Positions 18,077 to 26,341 of a stretch of 43,800 bases of DNA are shown piece by piece. How positions within the stretch are numbered: the stretch's first letter is position 1; each line of letters starts with the position of its first letter. The translations under genes and the position numbers were made by a program. This DNA comes from Lentisphaerota bacterium (lineage in GTDB: Bacteria > Verrucomicrobiota > Lentisphaeria > Victivallales > UBA1829). The notes below the pieces were generated by a model. That model saw only the letters and a program-made list of their open reading frames with translations. It was not told where the DNA came from and did not search any database. Location of the stretch: the NCBI GenBank assembly GCA_015061565.1, contig SUWI01000015.1:1-43800 (forward strand), written 5' to 3'.

Positions 18077-19156
18077 TTATTTTACAGCGGAAAGTTTCCG
18101 GCTGACCGCTTTGATGATCCTGCTGAATTCGTCGATGGAATCGACCTTGCAGCGTTCGATTTTGGCATGGGCGCCTTCGCCCTGGATGCCCATGATCGCG
18201 ATCGGTTTGCCGATGGAGGTGAACCAGCGGGCATCCGTGGCTCCGTTCATCCGGTCGAATCCCGGCCGCACGCCGGCGATCTCTTCGACCGTATCGGCCA
18301 GGATCTTCAGTTCCGGTGCATCCGTGGAAACCGTGACCGGCGGGCAGGTCTCCACGAGGGTGACTTCCAGTCCGGTCACCTCACGCAGCCGCTGCATGAT
18401 CCTTTCATTTTCGCCCGGCTCCAGAAAACGGAAATTCAGCCTCATTTCAGCCGAATCGGGGATCTGGTTGGCGACCAGTCCGCCGCTGATGACCGTTGCC
18501 GCCATCGAAGCATGCCATGGATCTTCTTTCGTGGGATTTTTCCAGATCTGCCGGAACTTCAGATAGCCGTCCATCAGCTTGTCGATCGGATTGTCGAAAG
18601 CCCACGGCGTGGAAGAGTGGCCTCCTTTGCCGTACGCGGTCAGTTTGACTACCAGAACGCCTTTCTGAGTGCAGCAGATATTGTAATTGTTCCAGTGGTC
18701 CATGACCACGATAAGACGTTTTGCCTGGTAACCGAGCTTGACCATGTGCCCGGTAGTTTCTCCGCCGATCTCCTCGTTGCTGGTGAAGATCGCGCCGATG
18801 GACACTTTCGGATCGGCTTCGCAGAGACTCTTGACGATGCAGACGGCATTGCCCAGACAGTCGTTGGAGCCGCGGGCATAGAGCCAGCCGTCGTCGCGGA
18901 AATCGGGTTCATACTGGCTTTCGTACGCCGCCGGCACCACGTCGATGTGCGCGTTGAGCAGCAGATCCGGCGTTTTTCCCGGCACGTTCGACGCATACAG
19001 GACCTTCCTGCCGTTGAGTTCTTCCATGGTGCAGTGCACCCCGCGGCCTTCGAGGAATTTCCGGATGGTTTCGGCCACCCGGTTGACTGCGGGGATGTTT
19101 TCGGACGTCGGCCGCAGACGGATCAGTTCGTCCAGCAGATTCAGGTACTCTTTCAT
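18077..19156 (-). CDS. M20-family metallopeptidase (ArgE/DapE/carboxypeptidase group)
   Basis: This 359-residue protein starts MKEYLNLLDELIRLRP at 19156, with AAGGAG 6-7 nt upstream. In-frame codons extend another 83 residues upstream, but there they overlap the pseudouridine synthase. Di-zinc ligands are visible: NAHIDVVP (H70, D72), RGSNDCLGNA (D99) and TSNEEIGG (E128 general base, E129), plus later GATDARWF and GEGAHAKIE. The dimerisation domain (about 165-280) includes GGHSSTPW. It hydrolyses an N-acyl amino acid or peptide; the exact substrate cannot be read from sequence. It overlaps the upstream gene by about 248 nt on the same strand and is followed after 27 nt by hisF. Confidence 0.85.
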   Translation of the reverse strand: MKEYLNLLDELIRLRPTSENIPAVNRVAETIRKFLEGRGVHCTMEELNGRKVLYASNVPGKTPDLLLNAHIDVVPAAYESQYEPDFRDDGWLYARGSNDCLGNAVCIVKSLCEADPKVSIGAIFTSNEEIGGETTGHMVKLGYQAKRLIVVMDHWNNYNICCTQKGVLVVKLTAYGKGGHSSTPWAFDNPIDKLMDGYLKFRQIWKNPTKEDPWHASMAATVISGGLVANQIPDSAEMRLNFRFLEPGENERIMQRLREVTGLEVTLVETCPPVTVSTDAPELKILADTVEEIAGVRPGFDRMNGATDARWFTSIGKPIAIMGIQGEGAHAKIERCKVDSIDEFSRIIKAVSRKLSAVK

Positions 19157-19886
19157 ATTGGCTCCTTGCTGATGAAGGTTGAAATAAGGCATTGATTTCA
19201 GCGGGTTCGAGTTTGCGGCACGCGCCGCAGGGCAAGGCGCCCAGAGAAAGCTTTCCGACCGCGATCCGCGCCAGGCGTTTGACCTCGAGGTGGAAAAAGG
19301 CCGCCATGCGGCGGATCTCCCGGTTTTTTCCCTCGCCGAGGATGAAATGATAATGGCCCGGCCCGACTTTCCGGATCGCTTTGGCCCGGAGCAGGTCGCC
19401 GGCATCGGAGATCCCCGGACCGGTCAGCCGCCGGACCGCTTCCGGCGAAAGTTCGCCTCCGAGGCTGACCAGATACGTTTTTTCCACCTCGTAGCGGGGA
19501 TGGGTCAGCCTCGCTACGAAATCGCCGTCATTGGAAAACAGGATCAGCCCTTCGCTGTCCTTGTCCAGCCGTCCGGCGGAAACCAGGCGGACTTGTTTCG
19601 ACTGGGGAATGAGATCGACCGCTTTTCTGGCTGCATGCCGGTCGTTCAGGGTGCAGACATAACCCCGCGGTTTGTTCAGCATGATGTAAAGTTTTTCGGT
19701 CGGCGGGGCGACCGCCCGGCCGCGGTATTCCACCCGGTCGCCGGGCTGGATCCGCATGGCGCCGCGCTCGGCGGTCCGGCCGTTGACTTTGATCAGTCCG
19801 GCGCTGATCAGCGGTTCTGCTCCGCGGCGGGAACAGACTCCGGCTGTGCTCAGAAATTTGGTCAGACTGATCGATGCATCATCCAT
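18909..19886 (-). CDS. RluB/RsuA-family rRNA pseudouridine synthase with out-of-family tail
   Basis: The frame codes 325 residues. Residues 7-55 are an S4 RNA-binding domain. Residues about 65-235 are the catalytic domain, with KPRGYVCTLND and GRLDKDSEGLILFSNDG (D108 catalytic), EKTYLV and GKNREIRRM. The family normally ends near the KLEPAEINALF position (about 225-235). Here no stop follows and the frame continues 90 residues, rich in Arg, Pro, Ala and Gly, inside the M20 gene. The tail composition is that of a shadow frame, though RluB proteins do carry basic tails. A +1 shift would give a stop overlapping the M20 ATG. It lies 11 nt after the lipoprotein gene. The target is probably a 23S or 16S uridine. 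Confidence 0.82.
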   Translation of the reverse strand: MDDASISLTKFLSTAGVCSRRGAEPLISAGLIKVNGRTAERGAMRIQPGDRVEYRGRAVAPPTEKLYIMLNKPRGYVCTLNDRHAARKAVDLIPQSKQVRLVSAGRLDKDSEGLILFSNDGDFVARLTHPRYEVEKTYLVSLGGELSPEAVRRLTGPGISDAGDLLRAKAIRKVGPGHYHFILGEGKNREIRRMAAFFHLEVKRLARIAVGKLSLGALPCGACRKLEPAEINALFQPSSARSQYERVPESAGRTDPSAADVRKHPRSQPGGRNHPEIPRRPRGALHHGRTQRQEGPVCVERAGKNAGSAAQRAHRRGAGGVRKPV

Positions 19887-19897
19887 GGATCCGACCG

Positions 19898-20500
19898 TCA
19901 GTTGTTCCGGAGTTTGAGGGTGGGTTCTTTCTTTTCTTTCTTTAGTTCAGGCCGGACCGGAGGCGGGTTGTCCGGCACCAGGATCCGTTCCTTGACTTGC
20001 GACTGCTCCGGCAGCTTGTAGAACTGCGCCCGGATGGTGATTTTGTAAACCGGCAGTTCGCCGTCTTTCGCCCGCGAGTAAAGGTCCATGTAGCGCTGCT
20101 GCTGCGCATCGGTGCTGGAATCATCCACCGGGGTCCAGGTGGGTCCGGACATGTTTTTGACCTGATCGGTCCGGATCTGTCCGTCGAGCTTATGTTCGAT
20201 ATTCTGGATCAGGATCGCATTGGCGCCGCGTTCGCGGGCCATCCGGGTAAGTTTCTGCTTGATATCGTTCAGCGTGAAGCTGGAGGTATACGCACTGGCG
20301 GTGACGTCTCCCACCAGGATCTGTTCTTTGTCCGGAACCGGGAACTGGGATTTGTCATAATACGTCACGATATTGACATCTTTCGGCAGCGGCGGAAATT
20401 CGGCAACTGCCTTATATTCGGTGCTGATACAGGCGCAGAGCAGACCCAGCATCGCAGCCAGTCCGGCCGCCGTCATTTTTTTCAGATACCCTTTGTTCAT
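19898..20500 (-). CDS. Putative lipoprotein
   Basis: This 200-residue protein starts MNKGYLKKMTAAGLAAML at 20500, with AAGGAG 8 nt upstream. The lysine-rich start, hydrophobic core and LLCAC form a lipobox, giving a likely lipid-anchored Cys at about 24. The mature part has a small alpha/beta motif (ILVGDVTASA, then LTRMARERGANAILIQNIEH) like that of short envelope lipoproteins of the RcsF/DUF4156 type, but I cannot name the family. The C-terminus is Pro- and Lys-rich (NPPPVRPELKKEKKEP). It lies 16 nt after alr and 11 nt before the pseudouridine synthase. The function is unknown. Confidence 0.75.
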   Translation of the reverse strand: MNKGYLKKMTAAGLAAMLGLLCACISTEYKAVAEFPPLPKDVNIVTYYDKSQFPVPDKEQILVGDVTASAYTSSFTLNDIKQKLTRMARERGANAILIQNIEHKLDGQIRTDQVKNMSGPTWTPVDDSSTDAQQQRYMDLYSRAKDGELPVYKITIRAQFYKLPEQSQVKERILVPDNPPPVRPELKKEKKEPTLKLRNN

Positions 20501-20516
20501 GCAGAATTCTCCTTGA

Positions 20517-21656
20517 TTATTTCCCTGTTCCCGTGTATATGCGTTTGACGCGCGGCCCGAAGGAACAAAGCACATCATAAGCGTGTGTTCCTTTCAGCGC
20601 CGCCCATTCTTCGGTTGAAACCGTGAGTCCGTTTTCCCGTCCGATCAGCGTGACTTCCGTGCCCGGTCCCGGAGGATCGTCCCCGAAAGCCTCCAGCGAA
20701 ACCGTCATATAGTCCATGGAGATCCGTCCGAGGATCGGGCAGATTTTTCCCTGGATGATCACTTTCCCCCGGTTGGACAGCCCCAGCGGCAGACCGTCGG
20801 CATATCCGGCCGTGACCGTTCCGACCCGCGTGTCTTTCGGAAGGATGCAGGTGGAATTGTAGCCGATACCGTGTCCGGCCGGCATCATCCGGTGAGCCAG
20901 CAGACGGGATTTCAGCGTAAACACGCTGTCCAGTCCCAGACCGTCCCTGCCGCCGGAAAACGAACCATGCAGATCGATCCCCGCCCGGACGTGCGTGAAC
21001 GGCGGCTGATGCGTCTGCGGCAGATGGTTGATCGCGTCGCTGTTGGCCATGTGGATCTTCCGGAAGGAGATCCCCCGTTTTTTCAAATTGCGGATCACGC
21101 TCAGAAAACGTTCGATCTGGGCCAGGTTTTCCTCGTTCTGTCCGCGTTCCGATGAGGGGAAATGGGTATAAATGCCGCAGCAGTCCAGGCCCGGCAGTTT
21201 CATGATCTGCGGAATGATTTTTTCGGCGTCCGCGGCCAGAATGCCCAGACGTCCCATTCCCGTGTCGAGCTTGAAATGGCATTCGGCGGTCCGGTTCTGA
21301 CGGACCGCTTCCTCACTGATTTTTGTCGCGCAGTCAAGATCGGTTATGCCGAGGATCAGACCATTGGCCACTGCGGCTTCCCGTTCGGAATCGAGCACCC
21401 CGCCGAGGATCTGGACCGGCTTGCCGAAACTTTTCAGGAACAGCGCTTCCTCGAGCGTGGCGGCGCAGAATCCGGCCGCGCCGGCATTCAGCAGCACTTC
21501 CGCGATCGGTTTGACGCCCAGTCCGTAGGCATTGGCTTTCAGTACCGCCAGCGTCTCCGCCGGAGCGGCTGCCGCTTTGATCTTCAGAAAATTGCCGCGC
21601 ACCGTATCCAAGTCGATTTCCAACCAGATCCGCGCTGTTTCCTGCTGCGTATTCAT
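20517..21656 (-). CDS. alr: Alanine racemase
   Basis: This 379-residue fold-type III PLP enzyme interconverts L- and D-alanine for peptidoglycan. The PLP lysine is K40 (AVLKANAYGLG) and the second catalytic base is Y266 (HGIGYNSTC). Other family segments are present: FKLDTGMGRLG, THVRAGIDLHG, TAGYADGLPLGLSNRG and GRISMDYMTV. Its length is typical of the family. It begins 8 nt after the stop of the PHP-domain gene and is followed 16 nt later by a lipoprotein gene, so it is in the middle of a six-gene operon. Confidence 0.95.
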   Translation of the reverse strand: MNTQQETARIWLEIDLDTVRGNFLKIKAAAAPAETLAVLKANAYGLGVKPIAEVLLNAGAAGFCAATLEEALFLKSFGKPVQILGGVLDSEREAAVANGLILGITDLDCATKISEEAVRQNRTAECHFKLDTGMGRLGILAADAEKIIPQIMKLPGLDCCGIYTHFPSSERGQNEENLAQIERFLSVIRNLKKRGISFRKIHMANSDAINHLPQTHQPPFTHVRAGIDLHGSFSGGRDGLGLDSVFTLKSRLLAHRMMPAGHGIGYNSTCILPKDTRVGTVTAGYADGLPLGLSNRGKVIIQGKICPILGRISMDYMTVSLEAFGDDPPGPGTEVTLIGRENGLTVSTEEWAALKGTHAYDVLCSFGPRVKRIYTGTGK

Positions 21657-21664
21657 GATGCCGT

Positions 21665-22951
21665 TCAGCCCAGATGATTCTTTCTGCCGAATTCGGCGAA
21701 CCAGTCATTGCGGGCCTTACGGTCGCTGCCGAACTGTTTTTTCGCCCAGTCGCTGAGGAAGCCCCGTCCCTGCGGCGCCAGGATCGTATGTGCCGTGACG
21801 ATGGCCGCACCCTGCAGGAAAACGTCCATGTAGTCGGCCAGCGCCGGTTCGGAGAACGTATCCACCAGTTTCTGGCCGAACGCGTTCATTTCGGTGCCGA
21901 CGAAAACCGGCATGCCGCGGCGGACGCAGCAGTCGATCATCTTGTGCATCGCGGCGACTTTTTTCGCCTTGACTTCCGGATCGGGGAAATTCCAGTTGCG
22001 GTCCGGGATCAGGTTGAACAGCGCGCAGCCGTAGGATTCATGCAGATCGAGCAGGGCATCGGGATCGGCTTCGCCGGCGGAAAGACCGTCCAGCCACGCA
22101 ATGCTCGGGACCGCTCCGCAGGCGATGGTGAAATCATTCATCGCCTTCAGCGCGGGAAACGAGGCCGGATCGGCTTTCACATAACCCGGTCCGCCGGATT
22201 TCATCATCTTCGAACGGATGGTGCCTTCCAGTTTCACCTTGTTGGTGATCTGCTTCTGAGCTTCTTCGAGCGGGATATTGAGCTTGGAAGCCCAGAATTG
22301 GGCGCGTTCCGCCTCATCCGGGAACATTTTGGCGGCTTTGGCGGCGTAGGCGGCGCAGACATGCCGTTCGGTGGCGTTGCCGGCCGGCGTCAGCGGGAGC
22401 ACTTCGCTGTCGAAATCCAGTTCGAGCGGAGCCAGCGCCGGATTGACCCGGCCGACGATCCCGCGGGTGCGGTCGGCCGCCGCCTGTTTCATCTTGTTCA
22501 GGAATGCCGCCTGTTCCGCCGGGATCTCCGCACTGGTGAATCCGATCCCGAGGTGATAGGCAATGCCCGGTTCGCCGGGTGAATTGATGACCTTGTCGGC
22601 GAGCTCGGAAATGACCACCCGGCTTTCGACGCCGCAGGCAGCGCGCAGATTCAGCAGTTTGGCCGCGTCCAGAAACTCATCGGCTCCGTCGAGCACGTCG
22701 AACTCGATCTTGCCGACGGCGAACAGCCGTTCGGCCTTGGCCCAGCAGGCCAGATACGAGGGGGAATATCCATAGCCGTTGAAGGAAAAGAAGGTATGGC
22801 AATGCAGATTGTAACAGGTCGTTTCAGTCGTCTGCGCCTCGGGCGTTTCGGCAAATTTCTCTTTGAATTCCAGCACGGCGGCTTTGCGTTCCACCGCATT
22901 GAAACTGACGAGCCTCTGATGCAGAGATTCCAGCAATTCTTTCGCGTTCAT
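21665..22951 (-). CDS. PHP-domain protein, uncharacterised
   Basis: This 428-residue protein starts MNAKELLESLHQRL at 22951, with AAAGGA upstream. CYNLHCHTFFSFNGYG (H50, H52) is the first motif of the PHP metal-dependent phosphoesterase fold. LDGADEFLDAAK, GVESRVVIS and a late PVFVGTEMN may be the degenerate later metal-binding motifs. The usual TDHD motif is altered to VLDGAD. The middle part (about 180-290) is helical and unassigned. It may be a hydrolase of a sugar phosphate or similar compound, or may have lost catalysis. It is the first gene of the operon ending at hisF, behind its own promoter. Confidence 0.72.
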   Translation of the reverse strand: MNAKELLESLHQRLVSFNAVERKAAVLEFKEKFAETPEAQTTETTCYNLHCHTFFSFNGYGYSPSYLACWAKAERLFAVGKIEFDVLDGADEFLDAAKLLNLRAACGVESRVVISELADKVINSPGEPGIAYHLGIGFTSAEIPAEQAAFLNKMKQAAADRTRGIVGRVNPALAPLELDFDSEVLPLTPAGNATERHVCAAYAAKAAKMFPDEAERAQFWASKLNIPLEEAQKQITNKVKLEGTIRSKMMKSGGPGYVKADPASFPALKAMNDFTIACGAVPSIAWLDGLSAGEADPDALLDLHESYGCALFNLIPDRNWNFPDPEVKAKKVAAMHKMIDCCVRRGMPVFVGTEMNAFGQKLVDTFSEPALADYMDVFLQGAAIVTAHTILAPQGRGFLSDWAKKQFGSDRKARNDWFAEFGRKNHLG

Positions 22952-22999
22952 GCAACTGTCCTTTCGCTTATTGAAAAACGAAGATTTTCCTGATCCGGT

Positions 23000-23028
23000 A
23001 AAATACCATGTACCGCGGCATTTTTCAA
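23000..23028 (-). promoter_or_regulatory. Promoter of the PHP-alr-rluB-hisF operon
   Basis: Read on the minus strand, TTGAAA (23028-23023), 17 nt and TATTTT (23005-23000) lie about 48 nt before the PHP-domain ATG. Confidence 0.55.
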
Positions 23029-23049
23029 ATAAAAGCCGGATGATTTTCG

Positions 23050-23073
23050 AAAAAATGTCCGGACCCGGCCGGA
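23050..23073 (-). terminator. Terminator after the M20D amidohydrolase gene
   Basis: On the minus strand TCCGG, a six-base loop and CCGGA (23073-23058) are followed by CATTTTTT. The stem is short (5 bp) but the T-run and the place, 20 nt past the stop codon, fit a weak intrinsic terminator. Confidence 0.5.
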
Positions 23074-23093
23074 TCGGGAAAAACACTCGCCGC

Positions 23094-24257
23094 TCAGTTA
23101 TTTTCGAAGTCCTCCTTGACCGCGGCGCGGAAATCCGGTTCGGTCAGGAAACGGTATCCGATATGCGCCAGCGAAGCCGCTGAATTCAGACCGTTTTCGA
23201 ACCCGGCATCCTGTCCGGCGCAGGTGCAGAAATCGACCGAATGTCCCGGCGGTTCCATGGTGTTGGAGACTGCGAAATACGGATGGATGCCCGGAATGAG
23301 CTGGGAGAAATTGCCGAAATCCGACGAGCCGCGGCCCTGATGTTCCGGCATGGTGATTTTCATGCCGAGTTCCTTCATGCTTCTGATGAATTCCTCATTC
23401 AGGACCGCATTCGGCTTGCGGGAACGATACGGCGGACGGAACGGCTTGATGTCCGCCGTGCAGCCGGTCATCAGCTCGGCGCCCCGCACCATGTCGCGGA
23501 AACGTTTTTCCAGCACCTGCGACCAGCTTTCGATGCCGCTGCGCAGATAGAACCGGCAGCGCGTGAGGTCAGGGATCACGTTCGGCACAATGCCGCCGTC
23601 CAGGATCACGCCGTGTATCCGGGCGTGTTCCGGCAGCTGCTGACGGAAATAGCTCACCGCGGTGAACAGCAGCTGGACGGCATCCAGCGCATTGATCGCT
23701 TTTTCCGGAGCGCCCGCCGCATGGGCGGCTTTGCCGTGAAAGATGATCTCCAGTCCGAGATTCGCCGTGGAGCCCGGATCCGGACTGTTCTTCGCGCTCG
23801 GATGGGTCATCACCACCGCATCGATCCCTTTCAGACAGCCGGCTTCGACCATTTTGACTTTGCCGCCGCCCCCTTCTTCCGCCGGCGTGCCGAACAGCAC
23901 GACCTTGCCCGGGATCTTTTTCGTTTTCAGCAGTTCCGCCGCCGCCAGAAACGCTGCGATCCCCGCCATGCAGATCAGATTGTGGCCGCAGCCGTGGCCG
24001 ATTTCCGGCAGTGCATCGTATTCAGCGGCAAAAGCGAATACCGGACCGTCATCCGAACCGTATTCGCAGCGGAATGCCGTTTCGATCCCGCAATACGGCG
24101 CAGTGATCTCATACCCCTGGCTTTTCATGAAATCGCGGACGCGTGCCACGGCGTATTTTTCCGTGTAGGCGACCTCGGGATGATTCCAGATATCATCCGA
24201 GAGGCTGCGCAGTTCACTCTTTTTGGACTCAATGAAACTTCTGATTTCCTTCAGCAT
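23094..24257 (-). CDS. M20D-family amidohydrolase
   Basis: This 387-residue protein starts at ATG 24257 behind AAAGGAG. Metal-binding motifs of the M20D branch are visible: EYDALPEIGHGCGHNLI (C90, H92), GTPAEEGGGGK (E127/E128), THPS (H152) and a late PPGHSVDF. The dimerisation domain includes GKAAHAAGAPEKAINALDA. The spelling of these motifs resembles the AbgB/PM20D2 group, which cleaves aminoacyl or aminobenzoyl amides. There is no signal peptide. It lies 52 nt after yjbQ and is the last gene of a three-gene operon. The substrate is unknown. Confidence 0.85.
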   Translation of the reverse strand: MLKEIRSFIESKKSELRSLSDDIWNHPEVAYTEKYAVARVRDFMKSQGYEITAPYCGIETAFRCEYGSDDGPVFAFAAEYDALPEIGHGCGHNLICMAGIAAFLAAAELLKTKKIPGKVVLFGTPAEEGGGGKVKMVEAGCLKGIDAVVMTHPSAKNSPDPGSTANLGLEIIFHGKAAHAAGAPEKAINALDAVQLLFTAVSYFRQQLPEHARIHGVILDGGIVPNVIPDLTRCRFYLRSGIESWSQVLEKRFRDMVRGAELMTGCTADIKPFRPPYRSRKPNAVLNEEFIRSMKELGMKITMPEHQGRGSSDFGNFSQLIPGIHPYFAVSNTMEPPGHSVDFCTCAGQDAGFENGLNSAASLAHIGYRFLTEPDFRAAVKEDFENN

Positions 24258-24309
24258 GGTTTTCTCCTTTGGGTTGCCGATTGGTTTATTTCAATGGTTG
24301 GTTCCGAAT

Positions 24310-24717
24310 TCATTCAACGTCTTCGGTTTTCTGAAAATACAGGCGGACTTTCCGGATCCGGGGTCCGTCGAATTCGCAGAAATAGATCCCCTGCCAGGTG
24401 CCGAGATCCAGATGTCCGCCGCGGAACGGAACGAGCTGGGAAAAGCCCATCAGCGAGGCTTTCAGATGCGCGTCCGAATTCCCTTCTTCGTGCCGGTAAA
24501 AACTTTCCTCATGCGGGATCAGACGGTCCAGCTTGGCGAGAATATCGTGCTTGACATCCGGATCGTAATTTTCGTTGACCGTGATGCCTGCCGTCGTATG
24601 GGGACAATAGATCAGGCAGGTTCCCTCGGCAATTTGAGCCGGCAGCACGGCATTGATCTGCTGCGTGATATCGACGATCTCACAGCGGGAACGGGTCTTG
24701 ACAGTGATTTCCTTCAT
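24310..24717 (-). CDS. yjbQ: YjbQ/UPF0047 family protein
   Basis: This 135-residue protein starts MKEITVKTRSRCEIVDIT. ATG 24717 overlaps the TGA of the flavoprotein gene as ATGA, and AAAGGGAAA lies upstream. YCPHTTAGITVNENYDPDV and GTWQGIYFCEFDGPR are the two hallmark segments of the family, which forms trimers and has a weak secondary thiamine-phosphate synthase activity. Length is typical. The ATGA overlap suggests translational coupling with the flavoprotein gene. Confidence 0.92.
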   Translation of the reverse strand: MKEITVKTRSRCEIVDITQQINAVLPAQIAEGTCLIYCPHTTAGITVNENYDPDVKHDILAKLDRLIPHEESFYRHEEGNSDAHLKASLMGFSQLVPFRGGHLDLGTWQGIYFCEFDGPRIRKVRLYFQKTEDVE

Positions 24718-25967
24718 GATGATTTCCCTTTCAGTTTTGAGTTCGAATGGATGGCAGCGGAATGTCCGGCCAGGAACCCGCTGGAAAATGCCCATTGCAT
24801 ATTGTATCCGCCGCACGGTCCGGCCAGGTCGAGGATCTCCCCGGCGAAATAAAGACCGTCCACCAGCCGGCTCGACAGATCGGCAGGATCGACTTCCTTC
24901 AGCGAAACGCCGCCCCGCATGACCATGGCTTTTGCGAGCGGTCCGGCACTGGTCACGTTCAATTTCATGCCGTCGAGCAGACGGATCAGCTGCTGCCGGG
25001 CCGCGGCGCTCAGAACTGCCGTTTTTACCTCGCGGCAGCCGGATAAATCCGTGAAAACTTCCGCCAGTGACTTCGGCATGAAATCGCTGAGCACGGTCCG
25101 CACCAGACTGGAGCCGGAAGACTGTCTGGCCTGGTCGAGGATTTTCTGCCAGTCCGAGGCACACAGATCGGCGCGGACGGTCAAAGTCAGCTCGGCGGAA
25201 CCTTGTTTTTCACATTGCGCGGCAGCTTCGCCGGCCAGGTCTAGGGCAGGAAAACCGGAAAGACCGTCATGGGTAAAGAGCAGACTGCCTTGGGTGACCT
25301 GCGGTTCCCTTCCGGCTTTCAGCCTCAGTTTCGCATTCGGCAGCGTGACTCCGGCCAGCCGTTTCGGCCACTCCTCTTTCAGGTTCAGCGGAGCGACCGC
25401 GGGCAGGGGAGACACAATGGTATGGCCCGCCCGGCGCGCCAGGTTCAGACCAGCCTCGGATCCCAGTCCGGCCCAGGCGGTGCCGCCCGCCGCCAGAATG
25501 ACCGCTTCCGAGCTCAGAAATTCACCGTCTGCGAGCGTGACGCCATCGACTTTCCCAGCTGAGATCCCGATCGAAACCGCTTCCATTCCGGTACGGATCT
25601 CGGCTCCGGAGGCATGCAGAAAAGCATTGGCGACATCCCGCGCTTTCCCCGAGGCGGGGAAATAATAAAAATCATCGGTCAGTTCCGGTTCGACCTGTTC
25701 CGACCGGAGAAAATCCAGCAGGAATTCCCGCGGGGCAAAACGGAGCGCATCACGCATGAACTGTCCGTTCCTGCCGAATTTGCGCATGAATGATTCGGGA
25801 TCTTCCCGGTTGGAAAAATTGCAGCGGCCGCCGCCGCTGGCGAGCAGTTTCATGGAGTGATCGGGCATCCGTTCGAGGATCAGAGGATGAAGACCGGCAC
25901 GTCTGACGCTGACGGCCGCCGCCAGACCCGCGGGTCCGCTTCCGATTATGATAACCTTTCTGTCCAT
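24714..25967 (-). CDS. BaiN/HI0933-family NAD(P)/FAD-dependent oxidoreductase
   Basis: This 417-residue flavoprotein starts at ATG 25967 behind GGAGGAAG. The FAD-binding loop is IIIGSGPAGLAAA (about 6-18). KLLASGGGRCNFSN (about 40-53), AVILAAGGTAWAGLGSEAG and the C-terminal GLYFAGEILDLAGPCGGYNMQWAFSSG are characteristic of the HI0933-like family. Proteins of this family are widespread and mostly uncharacterised; BaiN reduces bile-acid intermediates in some clostridia, which should not be assumed here. It is the first gene of the flavoprotein-yjbQ-M20D operon. Confidence 0.88.
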   Translation of the reverse strand: MDRKVIIIGSGPAGLAAAVSVRRAGLHPLILERMPDHSMKLLASGGGRCNFSNREDPESFMRKFGRNGQFMRDALRFAPREFLLDFLRSEQVEPELTDDFYYFPASGKARDVANAFLHASGAEIRTGMEAVSIGISAGKVDGVTLADGEFLSSEAVILAAGGTAWAGLGSEAGLNLARRAGHTIVSPLPAVAPLNLKEEWPKRLAGVTLPNAKLRLKAGREPQVTQGSLLFTHDGLSGFPALDLAGEAAAQCEKQGSAELTLTVRADLCASDWQKILDQARQSSGSSLVRTVLSDFMPKSLAEVFTDLSGCREVKTAVLSAAARQQLIRLLDGMKLNVTSAGPLAKAMVMRGGVSLKEVDPADLSSRLVDGLYFAGEILDLAGPCGGYNMQWAFSSGFLAGHSAAIHSNSKLKGKSS

Positions 25968-25993
25968 GTGTTTCAGTCTTCCTCCACGGTTGC

Positions 25994-26022
25994 AATATAC
26001 AGCATTATATAATCTTTGTCAA
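25994..26022 (-). promoter_or_regulatory. Promoter of flavoprotein-yjbQ-M20D operon
   Basis: Read on the minus strand, a consensus TTGACA (26022-26017), 17 nt and TATATT (25999-25994) lie 26 nt before the flavoprotein ATG. Confidence 0.75.
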
Positions 26023-26107
26023 TCCGATTCGGGGCGGGAACCGGCGGACGGACAGCAGAAAAATACGGAAAAAGCTGAAAAAAAAAGAATTTTTTGATAA
26101 TCGGGGC

Positions 26108-26135
26108 TTGTTTTTCCGGAAAAGGCGGGTATATT
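26108..26135 (+). promoter_or_regulatory. Promoter of tRNA-Cys
   Basis: TTGTTT (26108-26113), 16 nt and TATATT (26130-26135) end 13 nt before the tRNA-Cys 5' end. Confidence 0.6.
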
Positions 26136-26148
26136 ACCTGACAACCAA

Positions 26149-26224
26149 GGCGTGGTGCTCGAATGGCTAAGGGAGCGGTTTGCAAAACCGTGTCGTGTGG
26201 GTTCAATTCCCACCCACGCCTCCA
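26149..26224 (+). tRNA. tRNA-Cys (GCA)
   Basis: The cloverleaf has acceptor GGCGTGG/CCACGCC, T-arm GTGGG TTCAATT CCCAC and anticodon loop TTGCAAA with anticodon GCA; CCA is encoded. Seven T follow the CCA directly (26225-26231), so the tRNA's own stem may help end transcription. Confidence 0.95.
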
Positions 26225-26306
26225 TTTTTTTGCCCCGATTCCGGTTTTTTCCAATTATCCTTATCGTATACCGGCAAAGGTTTCCATCTTCATCCCAAAG
26301 TCCGGC

Positions 26307-26335
26307 TAGACCTTTTCCGGATCCGGTGCTATATT
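26307..26335 (+). promoter_or_regulatory. Promoter of a candidate small RNA
   Basis: TAGACC (26307-26312, 4 of 6 to consensus), 17 nt and TATATT (26330-26335) match the pattern of the tRNA promoters on either side, but no coding frame follows. Confidence 0.45.
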
Positions 26336-26341
26336 CCTTAA

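Noticed and set aside
17345-19195. A 616-codon plus-strand frame opposite hisF and the M20 gene
   Set aside because: It crosses two clear minus-strand genes and has no motif.
24714-25967. Bile-acid pathway gene baiN
   Set aside because: The broad HI0933 family is widespread and no other bai gene is nearby.
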